In this document: in pieces, positions 15,478-23,385 of the stretch
Numbering within the stretch: the first letter of the stretch is position 1
Layout of the letters: each line of letters starts with the position of its first letter
Origin: Clostridia bacterium
GTDB lineage: Bacteria; Bacillota; Clostridia; Oscillospirales; CAG-272
Length of the DNA: 36,860 bases
Assembly (NCBI GenBank): GCA_017397175.1
Contig: JAFQKA010000036.1
Location: forward strand, 1-36,860
Reading direction: 5' to 3'
The notes under the pieces: generated by a model
Seen by the model: only the letters and a program-made list of their open reading frames with translations
Told to the model about the DNA's origin: nothing
Databases searched by the model: none
Made by a program: the position numbers and the translations under genes

Positions 15478-16324
15478 ACGTTTGGGAATTTCTTTTCCGA
15501 AACTCTGTCGGAGTAACTCCGCAAAATTGACGGAAGATCCGTGAGAAATAGTATTGTTCGGAAAAGCCGGTTCTTTCGGAAATTTCGCTTATACGCAGAT
15601 CTGAATTTGCAAGCAGGTCGCAGGCGGCGCCGATTCGTACTCGGTTAATGTAATCGGACGAGCCGGTATTAAGCTCGTTTTTGAACAAGCGTGCGATATA
15701 CGAGCAGGAAAATCCAAATTCACGGGACAGAAGAGAGAGCGAAAGATCTTTTGAATAGTGGCTTTCGATGTACTGCAGTATCACTCCCAAATTTCGGCTG
15801 ACGCCCGTTTGCTTATTTGCGTTCAGCAGAACCAAAAGCTCTCTCAGATAGCAATCAAGGAGCTGTTTTTCCGAGCTTGAAGACCACACGTTGAGAGCCA
15901 TCACCCTGTCAGCCAACTCGCGTACTCGGTGATCATGTGACGTTTCACTTATTATGGGTACGGAGATTATAGGTGAAGCATCAAGGCTGTATGTGTAGGC
16001 GTATTCACCGAGCGGAAGCATGCTGTTGACTGTAATTTTAAGGCTGTTGTCCTTTATTGTATCAGCTTCCGGGGTCTTGAAATGGAAAAACAGATATTCA
16101 AGATCCTCTGCTTCTACAGGTACATAATTTACCCGCGCGGGGATGAGGAACGCACAGCCCCCACCGCCCGAATAAAGCTCCTGATCTATACGCAGAGTCA
16201 GTTTGCCTTTCAAAATGTAGATAAGCAGGTTTGTCCCCAGGGTTCTTCCCGTGTGCCAAGGATCGTTTTGCTTTATTTTGCCGTGCATTTCTGCCCGTAT
16301 GGGGCCTCTCATGTCGATATACAT
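15476..16324 (-). CDS. AraC-family transcriptional regulator
   Basis: A 282-residue regulator with an N-terminal cupin-like sensor domain (about 1-150, with NLLIYILKGKLTLRIDQELYSGGGGCAFLIPARVNYVP) and a C-terminal double helix-turn-helix (about 180-280). The HTH shows family stretches: LSLLSREFGFSCSYIARLFKNEL and ISERTGFSEQYYFSRIFRQFCGVTPTEFRKR. Such proteins usually respond to a sugar or oligosaccharide. It is divergent from the GH28-like gene with 150 bp between, so activation of that gene by a pectin-derived or related saccharide is the simple prediction. GGGAGG precedes ATG. Confidence 0.94.
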   Translation of the reverse strand: MYIDMRGPIRAEMHGKIKQNDPWHTGRTLGTNLLIYILKGKLTLRIDQELYSGGGGCAFLIPARVNYVPVEAEDLEYLFFHFKTPEADTIKDNSLKITVNSMLPLGEYAYTYSLDASPIISVPIISETSHDHRVRELADRVMALNVWSSSSEKQLLDCYLRELLVLLNANKQTGVSRNLGVILQYIESHYSKDLSLSLLSREFGFSCSYIARLFKNELNTGSSDYINRVRIGAACDLLANSDLRISEISERTGFSEQYYFSRIFRQFCGVTPTEFRKRNSQT

Positions 16325-16348
16325 AGGCGCCTCCCGTATATTTTTTAT

Positions 16349-16377
16349 ATTCTACCACAAAAATGCCGCAAGTTCAA
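16349..16377 (-). promoter_or_regulatory. Promoter of the araC-family gene
   Basis: On the minus strand TTGAAC (16377-16372), 17-bp spacer, TAGAAT (16354-16349). Confidence 0.7.
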
Positions 16378-16406
16378 TATAGTACTAAAAAATATATTGC
16401 CGTCCA

Positions 16407-16434
16407 TTGATTTTTCTTTGTGCGTTGGTATAAT
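16407..16434 (+). promoter_or_regulatory. Promoter of the GH28-like gene
   Basis: TTGATT (16407-16412), 16-bp spacer, TATAAT (16429-16434). The -35 is imperfect, as expected for an activator-dependent promoter. Confidence 0.65.
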
Positions 16435-16474
16435 GAAATTGAACTTTAAAGCCTTTTGGCGGAAGGAGACTAAA

Positions 16475-17716
16475 ATGATTGTTGATGTTCGTGAATACGG
16501 CGCCGTGGGAGACGGCAAAACGCTCAATACAAAAAAGATCCAGAAGGCGATCGACGATTGCATGGCTGCAGGCGGCGGAAAGGTCGTGATCGCGGGGGGA
16601 AAATACATGACGGGAACGGTCTGTCTCAAGCAGAACGTGGAGCTTCATTTAGAGGCGGACGGTATTCTTTTTGCGTCCCCCGATTGTGCAGACTTCCCTC
16701 AGGACAGAGCCGTTCGTCACGTGGAGACGAAAAAGCTGCCGCGATGGAGCAATTCCTGCCTCGTTTATGCAGAGGAATGTGAAAATATTGCGATCACGGG
16801 CAACGGTGTCCTTGATTGCAACGGAGACGCATTTACGGAGTTGGCAGACAATAACGCGGGTTGGCTCTATCGAAGAAAGGATTCACTGACACCCTCGCGC
16901 GTAGTTTTTGTCACGGGGTGCAAAAATGTAAAATTCGAAGATTTTACCATGATAAATCAGCCGGCAGGCTGGTCGATCTGGATCCACGATTGTGATTACG
17001 TGACGGCCGACAAGCTGAAGATCGAGGCAGACGTAAACTATCCCAACAACGACGGTATCCACATAAACAGCAGCCGCAACGTCACCGTTTCAAACTGCTG
17101 TATCCGTTGCGGCGACGACTGCATTATCGTTCGCGCAAACAACGTGTCCTTAAAGGAAAATAAGGTCTGCGAACGCATTACCGTCACAAACTGCAATCTT
17201 ACCAGCTATTCCTCGGGTATCCGCATCGGCTGGATGAATGACGGTATCATACGAAACTGCACTTTTTCGAATATTGTCATGACCGACTGCTGGTGCGGCG
17301 TTGGCATAAAGCTTCCTTACATGAAATACGATCCCGAAAAATTCCAGACTGCGGATCAGGGCAGAGAGGCGACTTTGATCGAGAATCTGATATTCTCCAA
17401 TATCGTCTGCGACAGGCACCATTCCGCGTCCGTGCGCTTTGAGCTGTCGTCAAACGAGGGGACCATGTGTCAGGCGATCCGCAACATATATTTTAACGGC
17501 TTCCATGCACGCGGACTTGCCTATCCCTATCTGCATGGCCGCGAGAGCTGTCACTTGCAGAATATCCGCTTTTCCGATTGCACCTTTGAGGTGACGGGGG
17601 AGCAGGAGACAGATCCCAATTTCCTCAGAAGAAAATGGGAGCTTAGCCAGGAGCATATGGTGAGCAAATTCGTGGACGGCCTTGCGTTTAACAATACGAC
17701 TTTTACAACTAAATAA
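16475..17716 (+). CDS. Glycoside hydrolase family 28-like (polygalacturonase-type) protein
   Basis: A 413-residue right-handed beta-helix protein. N-terminal VREYGAVGDGKTLNTKKIQKAIDDC is the classic pectate-lyase/GH28 opening. The GH28 acids are present in NNDGIHI (usual NTD) and CGDDCIIV. The usual GHG loop with catalytic His reads SSGIRIGW, and the usual RIK appears as VGIKLP, so the site differs from polygalacturonases that act on galacturonan. There is no signal peptide, so it should work on imported oligosaccharides in the cytosol. The frame extends far upstream, but GGAAGGAGACTAAA before the ATG at 16475 sets the start. The substrate is unclear; a GH28-like exo-enzyme on short uronic-acid or rhamnose-containing oligosaccharides is the best guess. 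Confidence 0.85.
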   Translation: MIVDVREYGAVGDGKTLNTKKIQKAIDDCMAAGGGKVVIAGGKYMTGTVCLKQNVELHLEADGILFASPDCADFPQDRAVRHVETKKLPRWSNSCLVYAEECENIAITGNGVLDCNGDAFTELADNNAGWLYRRKDSLTPSRVVFVTGCKNVKFEDFTMINQPAGWSIWIHDCDYVTADKLKIEADVNYPNNDGIHINSSRNVTVSNCCIRCGDDCIIVRANNVSLKENKVCERITVTNCNLTSYSSGIRIGWMNDGIIRNCTFSNIVMTDCWCGVGIKLPYMKYDPEKFQTADQGREATLIENLIFSNIVCDRHHSASVRFELSSNEGTMCQAIRNIYFNGFHARGLAYPYLHGRESCHLQNIRFSDCTFEVTGEQETDPNFLRRKWELSQEHMVSKFVDGLAFNNTTFTTK

Positions 17717-17718
17717 GA

Positions 17719-17765
17719 GAAGTCGGCGCGTTTTTTTGTAAAAAATGCGCCGACTTCTTCTTTTT
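17719..17765 (+). terminator. Terminator of the GH28-like gene
   Basis: GAAGTCGGCGC (17719-17729) pairs with GCGCCGACTTC (17747-17757), followed by a T-rich run to 17767. Confidence 0.88.
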
Positions 17766-17778
17766 TTGCCAAAACCCG

Positions 17779-17807
17779 TTGACAAGCGTGGGTGACCGTG
17801 ATATAAT
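17779..17807 (+). promoter_or_regulatory. Promoter of the lysine operon
   Basis: Perfect TTGACA (17779-17784) and TATAAT (17802-17807) with a 17-bp spacer, immediately before the riboswitch. Confidence 0.9.
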
Positions 17808-17818
17808 CAAATGAAAAT

Positions 17819-17975
17819 AAAGATAGAGGCGCACTTCACAAAGAGTACCGCACGAGAAAAAGCCCCAAGGCTGTGCGGGAAAGGGGTGGGTGCCGAAGTG
17901 GGAGGGGTGGAAAGCTCCTGCTGGCAAATCGGAAAATATCCGCTTTGCTGTCGCAGAAATGCGGAGGGCTATCAA
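17819..17975 (+). ncRNA. Lysine riboswitch (L-box) aptamer
   Basis: The conserved L-box blocks appear in order: AGATAGAGGCGC, AAGAGTACC, GGGAAAGGGG, GTGCCGAAGTG, CTGGCA, CTGTCGCAGAAATGCGGAGGGCTATC. The closing helix P1 pairs GATAG (17822-17826) with CTATC (17969-17973). It is followed by a terminator and dapA, the expected lysine-repressed target. Confidence 0.95.
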
Positions 17976-18000
17976 CGAAAATCATAGAATGATTTTGGGG

Positions 18001-18027
18001 AGATAGCTGTTTTTGGCTATCTTTTTT
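18001..18027 (+). terminator. Riboswitch-controlled terminator upstream of dapA
   Basis: AGATAGC (18001-18007) pairs with GCTATCT (18016-18022), followed by T's. The 5' arm can instead pair with P1's 3' strand CTATC (17969-17973), so P1 formation with lysine should release this arm and allow termination. Confidence 0.85.
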
Positions 18028-18063
18028 GCTTTAGATTTGCTTTAAAAACAGGAGACAACAAAA

Positions 18064-18951
18064 ATGAAAAAAACAGTATTCACAGGCGCGGCTACCGCAC
18101 TTATCACACCTCTTACAAAGGACGGTATCGACTACGAGCAGTTCGGCAGACTTATTGACTGGCAGATCGAGTCGGGTATTGATGCGCTGGTTTCGGTAGG
18201 AACCACGGGCGAAGGCTCTACGCTTACACACGAGGAGCACGTTGAGGCTATCAAGTTCAGCGTTGAGCGCACGGCGGGAAGAGTTCCCGTAATCGCGGGT
18301 ACAGGCTCAAACGACACTGCGTACGCCATCGAGCTTACACAGGAGGCTTGTCGTGCAGGAGCTGACGCTATGCTCCTTGTAGCTCCGTATTATAATAAGG
18401 CTACACAGAAGGGTCTCATCGCTTCATTTGAAGCCGTTGCCGATGCTTCTTCCAAGCCTTGTATCCTTTATAACGTACCCGGAAGAACGGGATGCAATAT
18501 TCTTCCCGCAACCGTGGCGGCTCTGGCAGATCACCCCAATATCGTGGCTATCAAGGAAGCCTGCGGAGATATTTCTCAGATCGCGGAGCTGGCGGCACTG
18601 GTTGGTGATAAGATCGACATTTATTCGGGCAACGACGATCAGATCGTGCCTATCATGGCGCTTGGCGGAAAGGGCGTAATCTCGGTTCTTTCAAACCTTA
18701 TGCCCGCACAGACGAGTGCTATCTGCCATAAATTCCTGCAGGGTGACGTTGCAGGCTCCAGAGAGCTTCAGCTCAAGCTTCTGCCTCTGGTCAACGCACT
18801 TTTCTCCGAGGTAAACCCCATTCCCGTAAAGGCGGCAATGGCGGCAATGGGCTTTGGCGAGAACTACCTCCGTCTGCCCCTTACACCTATGGATGAGACC
18901 AAGGAAAAGGTGCTTCTCGATCTTATGCGCGAGCAGAATCTTATTAAGTAA
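18064..18951 (+). CDS. dapA: 4-hydroxy-tetrahydrodipicolinate synthase
   Basis: A 295-residue class I aldolase condensing pyruvate with aspartate semialdehyde, the first committed step to diaminopimelate and lysine. The Schiff-base Lys164 lies in NIVAIKEACGD, catalytic Tyr136 in ILYNVPGRTG, and the GTTGEGSTL loop near residues 46-54 is standard. Length is normal. CAGGAGACAACAAAA precedes ATG. It is first in a four-gene operon under a lysine riboswitch, with 13 bp to dapB. The main enzymes of this type are feedback-inhibited by lysine, which would add to transcriptional control. Confidence 0.97.
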   Translation: MKKTVFTGAATALITPLTKDGIDYEQFGRLIDWQIESGIDALVSVGTTGEGSTLTHEEHVEAIKFSVERTAGRVPVIAGTGSNDTAYAIELTQEACRAGADAMLLVAPYYNKATQKGLIASFEAVADASSKPCILYNVPGRTGCNILPATVAALADHPNIVAIKEACGDISQIAELAALVGDKIDIYSGNDDQIVPIMALGGKGVISVLSNLMPAQTSAICHKFLQGDVAGSRELQLKLLPLVNALFSEVNPIPVKAAMAAMGFGENYLRLPLTPMDETKEKVLLDLMREQNLIK

Positions 18952-18964
18952 AGGAATTCATAAA

Positions 18965-19747
18965 ATGAAGATACTCGTAAACGGAATTTGCGGATTTATG
19001 GGCAGGGAAGTGGCGAAGCTCTGCGTGGCAGGCTACCGCGGTTCATCGTTGATTGGCGGTATTGACCCTGCGGGAATTGAGACCGAGGGTGCCACTGTGT
19101 ATACCGACTTTGCGTCTGTTCCCGCCAACGCCGATATTGACTGTATAGTTGATTTTTCCGTGCATTTCTGCACCCCCGCGCTTCTTGATTTTGCCGTTGA
19201 GCGCGAACTGCCCGTAGTCCTTGCTACCACAGGGCATACACAGGACGAGTTGAATGCCATCAACGAAGCCTCGACTAAGATCCCCGTATTTTTCTCGGCA
19301 AATATGTCTCTTGGCGTTGCATTGCTTGTTGAGTTGGCGAAGAAAACCGCACTTTCCATGCCCGATGCGGACATTGAAATAGTTGAAACTCACCACAACC
19401 GCAAGCTTGACGCTCCAAGCGGAACGGCATTGATGATAGCCGAGGCTATCAGAACCGTGCGTACCGATGCGGAGCTTAAAAAGGGACGATCCGGTCAGGC
19501 AAAGCGAAAAGAAAACGAGATAGGTATTCACGCTGTCCGAATGGGCAATATCGTAGGAACCCACGAGGTGCTTGTGGGAACTCAGAATCAGACCATAACC
19601 CTCAAGCACGAGGCGCACAGCCGCGCTCTGTTTGCAGAGGGCGCAGTTGCCGCCGCAGCGTTTATCTGCGGCAAAAAAGCGGGACTTTATGACATGAACA
19701 GTCTCGTTGCAGGTCAGGAGAGCGAGGCTTTGGCACCTGCACTTTAA
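18965..19747 (+). CDS. dapB: 4-hydroxy-tetrahydrodipicolinate reductase
   Basis: A 260-residue NAD(P)H-dependent reductase, the second step after DapA. The N-terminal Rossmann motif is NGICGFMGREVAKL; the catalytic and substrate loop VETHHNRKLDAPSGTA is intact, as is SANMSLGVALL. The frame is open well upstream into dapA, but AAAGGAATTCATAAA before the ATG at 18965 and the motif position fix the start. It lies 13 bp from dapA and 25 bp from ddh. Confidence 0.96.
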   Translation: MKILVNGICGFMGREVAKLCVAGYRGSSLIGGIDPAGIETEGATVYTDFASVPANADIDCIVDFSVHFCTPALLDFAVERELPVVLATTGHTQDELNAINEASTKIPVFFSANMSLGVALLVELAKKTALSMPDADIEIVETHHNRKLDAPSGTALMIAEAIRTVRTDAELKKGRSGQAKRKENEIGIHAVRMGNIVGTHEVLVGTQNQTITLKHEAHSRALFAEGAVAAAAFICGKKAGLYDMNSLVAGQESEALAPAL

Positions 19748-19772
19748 TCCCGATTGAAAGAAGGAATTTTTA

Positions 19773-20750
19773 ATGAAAATCGCCATATACGGATATGGAA
19801 ATTTAGGACGCGGCGTTGAGCTGGCGGCCCGACAGAACAAGGATACGGAGCTGGTGGGAATCTTCACCCGCCGTTCTCCCGATACGGTAAAAACTCTCAC
19901 GGGCGCTCCTGTTTTCAGTGCCGCCGAGCTTGAGAGCTTCAAGGAGAAGATCGACGTTCTTGTGATCTGTGGCGGAAGTGCCACGGATCTGCCCGAGCTG
20001 ACTCCTGCTCTTGCGCGAAATTTCAACGTGGTCGACAGCTTTGACACCCACGCGGCAATTCCCGTTCATTTTGAAAAGGTTGACCTTGCCGCTGCCGAGA
20101 CGAACCACACGGCGCTGATCGCCGGCGGCTGGGATCCGGGCTTGTTCTCTATTGCAAGACTTTACGCTTCAGCGGCACTGCCCGAGGGTGCTGACTATAC
20201 TTTCTGGGGACGCGGCATCAGCCAGGGACACTCCGATGCTATCCGACGCATTGAGGGTGTTGCGGACGCCAGACAGTATACCGTTCCGATAGAACAGGCT
20301 ATGGATGCTGTACGCCGCGGAGAGATGCCGCAGCTCACAACTCGCCAAAAGCACCTGCGCGAGTGCTACGTTGTAGCAAAGGAGGGAGCTGACAAGGCGA
20401 AGATAGAACAGGCGATCAAGACAATGCCCAACTATTTTGCCGACTATGACACGACCGTCACGTTTATCAGCCAAGAGGAGCTGAACGAAAAGCATGGCGG
20501 AATGCCTCACGGCGGCTCGGTGCTCCGTACAGGTAAGACAGGACTTGAGGGTGAGAACGGACATACGGTCGAATTCCGCTTGGCACTTGATTCCAATCCC
20601 GAATTTACGGGAAGCGTTCTTGTCGCTTGTGCTCGTGCGATCGACCGCATGGCAAAGAGAAGAAATTTCGGCTGCAAGACTGTCTTTGACATAGCTCCTG
20701 CCGATCTTTCGATCCTGACCCCCGAAGAGTTGCGTGCTCATATGCTTTGA
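19773..20750 (+). CDS. ddh: meso-Diaminopimelate dehydrogenase
   Basis: A 325-residue NADPH-dependent enzyme that converts tetrahydrodipicolinate directly to meso-diaminopimelate by reductive amination, bypassing the succinylase/acetylase steps. Recognisable stretches are IYGYGNLGRGVELAARQ (nucleotide binding), VDSFDTHAAIPVHF, AGGWDPGLFSIARLYASA, GRGISQGHSDAIRRIEGV and HGGSVLRTGKTG. Length fits Ddh. GAAAGAAGGAATTTTTA precedes ATG. Between dapB and lysA it completes a short dehydrogenase pathway; no dapL, dapD/E/F genes appear in the operon. Confidence 0.96.
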   Translation: MKIAIYGYGNLGRGVELAARQNKDTELVGIFTRRSPDTVKTLTGAPVFSAAELESFKEKIDVLVICGGSATDLPELTPALARNFNVVDSFDTHAAIPVHFEKVDLAAAETNHTALIAGGWDPGLFSIARLYASAALPEGADYTFWGRGISQGHSDAIRRIEGVADARQYTVPIEQAMDAVRRGEMPQLTTRQKHLRECYVVAKEGADKAKIEQAIKTMPNYFADYDTTVTFISQEELNEKHGGMPHGGSVLRTGKTGLEGENGHTVEFRLALDSNPEFTGSVLVACARAIDRMAKRRNFGCKTVFDIAPADLSILTPEELRAHML

Positions 20751-20768
20751 TTTAGGAGTTTTTATATT

Positions 20769-22094
20769 GTGGTTTTAACGGAAAACAAAAGAGAGATGAT
20801 CTGCGAAAATCTGTCCAGATCGGAGACGGGCGAGCTTTGCTTTGCGGGACGCCCTCTGACCCCTCTGGCAGAAAAATACGGCACTCCCTGCTACTTTTAT
20901 GATGAACAGAGAATAAGAGAACGCTGCCGCACGTATCTTAGTGCTGTCCGAGCGGCGTTTGGCGAGCGCGGACGCGTGCTCTATGCCTCAAAGGCGGCGT
21001 CCTTTAAGCGTCTTTACGAGATAATGCGCGAGGAGGGAATGGGTACCGACGTGGTGTCCTGCGGCGAGATCTATACGGCAAAGCGTGCGGGATTTCCCTT
21101 GGAAAAGGCTTATTTTCATTCAAACAACAAGACCGATGCCGATATCGAATATGCTATGGAAAACGGCGTTGGATATTTCGTGGTCGATAACGTAGAAGAA
21201 CTTTATGCCATTGACCGATTGGCGCGAGAGCGTAAGATCGTTCAGCGTGTGCTTCTTCGCCTGACCCCCGGAATTGACCCTCACACATATGCGGCAGTCG
21301 CTACGGGTAAGGTCGATTCAAAGTTTGGCTCGGCCATCGAGACGGGACAGGCCGAGGATATTACAAAAATCGCGCTTTCTCTTGAAAATATTCAGCTTCG
21401 CGGCTTCCATTGCCACGTAGGCTCCCAGGTCTTTGATTCGGACGTTTATATCCGCGCTTCTCAGGTCATGCTTGACTTTGTGGCGCATATTTCAAAGACC
21501 TGCGGATATCTTGCAGAGGAGCTTGATATCGGCGGCGGTTACGGTGTCCGCTACACGGCGGATCAACCCGAAATTGATATTGCGGCGAATATCGCGCAGG
21601 TGGGAGAATTTATGCACTCCCATGCGAAAAAGCTTGGAATAACGCTTCCCGAGATCGCGTTTGAACCGGGCAGAAGCATTGTTGCCGACGCGGGTCTGAC
21701 TGTGTATACTGTTGGTACTGTCAAGAACATTCCCGGTTACAAGCGTTACGTATCGGTTGATGGCGGTATGACCGACAACCCCCGTTATGCGCTTTACGGT
21801 TCACCCTATACTATTGTTCCCGTTGCGGGCGAAGTGCCCGACGGCTCGCCTCTTTGCACTGTTGCGGGCAGATGCTGTGAAAGCGGTGATCTGCTCCAGG
21901 AGAACGTGCCCCTGCCCGAGAGCATGGGACGCGGCGACCTGCTTGCGTGCCTTACGACAGGCGCGTACCATTATTCCATGGCATCAAATTACAACAGAGT
22001 GCCCAGACTTCCCGTGGTAATGCTGGACGGTGAGCGCGACTATCTTGCGGTTCGCCGCGAGACCCCCGAGGACGTGGCGGGATTGGACGTATAA
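20769..22094 (+). CDS. lysA: Diaminopimelate decarboxylase
   Basis: A 441-residue PLP enzyme making lysine from meso-diaminopimelate. Schiff-base Lys75 lies in RVLYASKAASF; HCHVGSQ, DIGGGYGVRY, EPGRSIVADAG and the CCESGDLL substrate motif are present. The start is taken as GTG at 20769, ten bases after AGGAG; the next in-frame ATG at 20796 has a much poorer ribosome site. Eighteen bases separate it from ddh. It is the last gene of the riboswitch operon. Confidence 0.96.
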   Translation: MVLTENKREMICENLSRSETGELCFAGRPLTPLAEKYGTPCYFYDEQRIRERCRTYLSAVRAAFGERGRVLYASKAASFKRLYEIMREEGMGTDVVSCGEIYTAKRAGFPLEKAYFHSNNKTDADIEYAMENGVGYFVVDNVEELYAIDRLARERKIVQRVLLRLTPGIDPHTYAAVATGKVDSKFGSAIETGQAEDITKIALSLENIQLRGFHCHVGSQVFDSDVYIRASQVMLDFVAHISKTCGYLAEELDIGGGYGVRYTADQPEIDIAANIAQVGEFMHSHAKKLGITLPEIAFEPGRSIVADAGLTVYTVGTVKNIPGYKRYVSVDGGMTDNPRYALYGSPYTIVPVAGEVPDGSPLCTVAGRCCESGDLLQENVPLPESMGRGDLLACLTTGAYHYSMASNYNRVPRLPVVMLDGERDYLAVRRETPEDVAGLDV

Positions 22095-22107
22095 AAGAGA
22101 TGCGATT

Positions 22108-22129
22108 GGGGCTTTTTGAAAAAAGCCCC
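22108..22129 (+). repeat. GGGGC hairpin opening the second repeat island
   Basis: GGGGCTTTTT-G-AAAAAAGCCCC lies 13 bp past the lysA stop and is equivalent to the hairpin at 2455-2478. It may act as the operon's first terminator. Confidence 0.6.
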
Positions 22130-22212
22130 AAACCCCCAGCCCCCTTTGAAAAGGTGGCTGGACCCACCAAACTAATCTGACAAAAAACGGTGACTAAACA
22201 TCACCGTTTTTT
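22130..22212. repeat. Second copy of the composite repeat found at 2540-2770
   Basis: AGCCCCCTTTGAAAAGG, then CTGGACCCACCAAACTAATC and TGACAAAAAACGGTGA...TCACCGTTTTTT, gives the same module order as the 67-bp unit with compensated changes in the paired arms. The last hairpin (AAAAAACGGTGA 22182-22193 with 22201-22212) is a strong terminator candidate for the lysine operon. Confidence 0.8.
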
Positions 22213-22226
22213 GTTAAACAAATTTT

Positions 22227-22254
22227 TGTAGGGGTCGACGTCCTCGGCGACCCG
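22227..22254. repeat. GTAGGGGTCG dispersed repeat, copy D
   Basis: TGTAGGGGTCGACGTCCTCG then GCGACCCG; GGGTCG and CGACCC form an inverted repeat. Confidence 0.65.
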
Positions 22255-22313
22255 AGAACAAAGAAATCAAACAGATCTCACGGGGTGTTGTATATGAACG
22301 AATAAACCAAACA

Positions 22314-22341
22314 CGGTAGGGGTCGGCGCCTCGACGACCCG
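22314..22341. repeat. GTAGGGGTCG dispersed repeat, copy E
   Basis: CGGTAGGGGTCGGCGCC then TCGACGACCCG; the same inverted GGGTCG...CGACCC design as copy D, 87 bp away. Confidence 0.65.
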
Positions 22342-22380
22342 ACAACAAAAAAACAAAACTATTTTCTCAAACTTCACCTT

Positions 22381-22409
22381 TCTCATTTTCTTTTGCAAAG
22401 AAAATGAGA
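22381..22409. repeat. 13-bp perfect inverted repeat
   Basis: TCTCATTTTCTTT and AAAGAAAATGAGA flank TGC. It has no T tract, so terminator function is uncertain. The other sequence between 22255 and 22433 has no gene I can support. Confidence 0.6.
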
Positions 22410-22433
22410 TTTATAAAAAACGGCGTGTCTATA

Positions 22434-22463
22434 AAAAACGCTTGGTTTTCACCAAGCGTTTTT
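22434..22463. terminator. Terminator of the glp cluster
   Basis: AAAAACGCTTGGT/ACCAAGCGTTTTT, a 13-bp perfect stem with a TTTC loop, ends at the glpP stop codon on the minus strand and has T's in both directions. Confidence 0.9.
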
Positions 22464-22464
22464 G

Positions 22465-23022
22465 TTATTTATTCCAAAGCTCTCTTTTGCCTGTTGAAAC
22501 AGCCGCGGCGCCGCTTTCAAGTGCGGCGGAGACCTCGTCGGTGCTCTCGATAAGTCCGCCTGCAATAATAGGCGTTTGCGTGGTTGATTTCAGATTCGAA
22601 ATGACCTTTGTGACCGTCCCCGGCATGATCTCGATCATGTGGGGTTTTGAGCTTTTCAGCGCGTCTGCGGTAGATTCGATAAATCGGGAATCCACGATGA
22701 AGAAACGCTGTACAGTGGTCAGCCCAAGCTCGCGTGCAATTTTTATCATAGAGCTTTTGGTGCTGATGATGCCGTCAATTCCGAGAAATCTCAGATATTT
22801 TATGCCGCTTTCGTCCCGTCCCAGACCTTTGGAAAGGTCAATGTGGATAAAAAGCTTTTTTTTCGCAGTATGCGCCGCTTTCAGTCTCGGCGCGACGGTC
22901 ATTATGTCGGGGGCAAGGTCGAAGATCGTGTCGACATCCGATTCTATGGCCGCCAGAAAATCGCTTTCCGTCCGCGTGGCAGCAATGACATCACCGAAAG
23001 GGAATTTGTCTTCCGTTCTCAT
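22465..23022 (-). CDS. glpP: Glycerol-3-phosphate-responsive antiterminator
   Basis: A 185-residue TIM-barrel-like GlpP protein. In bacilli, GlpP with glycerol-3-phosphate binds glp leader RNA and prevents termination. Family stretches are FIHIDLSKGLGRDESGIKYL, GIISTKSSMIKIARELGL, TVQRFFIVDSRF, PHMIEIMPGTVTKVI and PIIAGGLIESTDEVSAALESGA. Length is normal. It is the last gene of the minus-strand cluster, one base after the DUF1667 stop, with a GAGG ribosome site inside that gene's end. It probably controls its own cluster through the leader near 26066-26166. Confidence 0.94.
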   Translation of the reverse strand: MRTEDKFPFGDVIAATRTESDFLAAIESDVDTIFDLAPDIMTVAPRLKAAHTAKKKLFIHIDLSKGLGRDESGIKYLRFLGIDGIISTKSSMIKIARELGLTTVQRFFIVDSRFIESTADALKSSKPHMIEIMPGTVTKVISNLKSTTQTPIIAGGLIESTDEVSAALESGAAAVSTGKRELWNK

Positions 23023-23023
23023 A

Positions 23024-23383
23024 TCAGCCTCTGTTCTGAGTGGCGATAATGTCCGTTCCGCATACGTCGGATAGGATCACATCACCGATCTTTACGGGCA
23101 GGGAAGCCACAACCGAGTTTATTTTTTCCATGCACTCAAACATTTTTTCTTTTTCGATGGTTTCACGGGTCTTTACCGCTACCACGCCGCCATCCTCTGT
23201 TTTGACCGTGGAAGTTACGGTGCGTCGAGGACAAATGACCTCGTCTTCGGCATATTTTTCCCCGCGAGGGCAGATGTTTCCTTCGACCGACAGAACGTTC
23301 TTGCCCTCATACTTTACCGTCAGATTGCATCCGCGAGGGCAAACTATGCAGGTCAGCTCTCTTGTTTTTGTATTGTCTGCCAT
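23024..23383 (-). CDS. DUF1667 cysteine-rich protein
   Basis: A 119-residue soluble protein with a Cys-rich N terminus: CIVCPRGCNL, then CPRG and CPRR, and a later VCGTD. The pattern fits DUF1667 and suggests an iron-sulfur or zinc site. In Clostridia the family travels with the two FAD oxidoreductases found upstream here and may act as a third subunit of a glycerol-3-phosphate dehydrogenase complex; that role is inferred from context. An upstream in-frame Met exists, but the Met at 23383 has GGAGGATTAAAA before it and follows the previous stop by 2 bp. Confidence 0.9.
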   Translation of the reverse strand: MADNTKTRELTCIVCPRGCNLTVKYEGKNVLSVEGNICPRGEKYAEDEVICPRRTVTSTVKTEDGGVVAVKTRETIEKEKMFECMEKINSVVASLPVKIGDVILSDVCGTDIIATQNRG

Positions 23384-23385
23384 TT

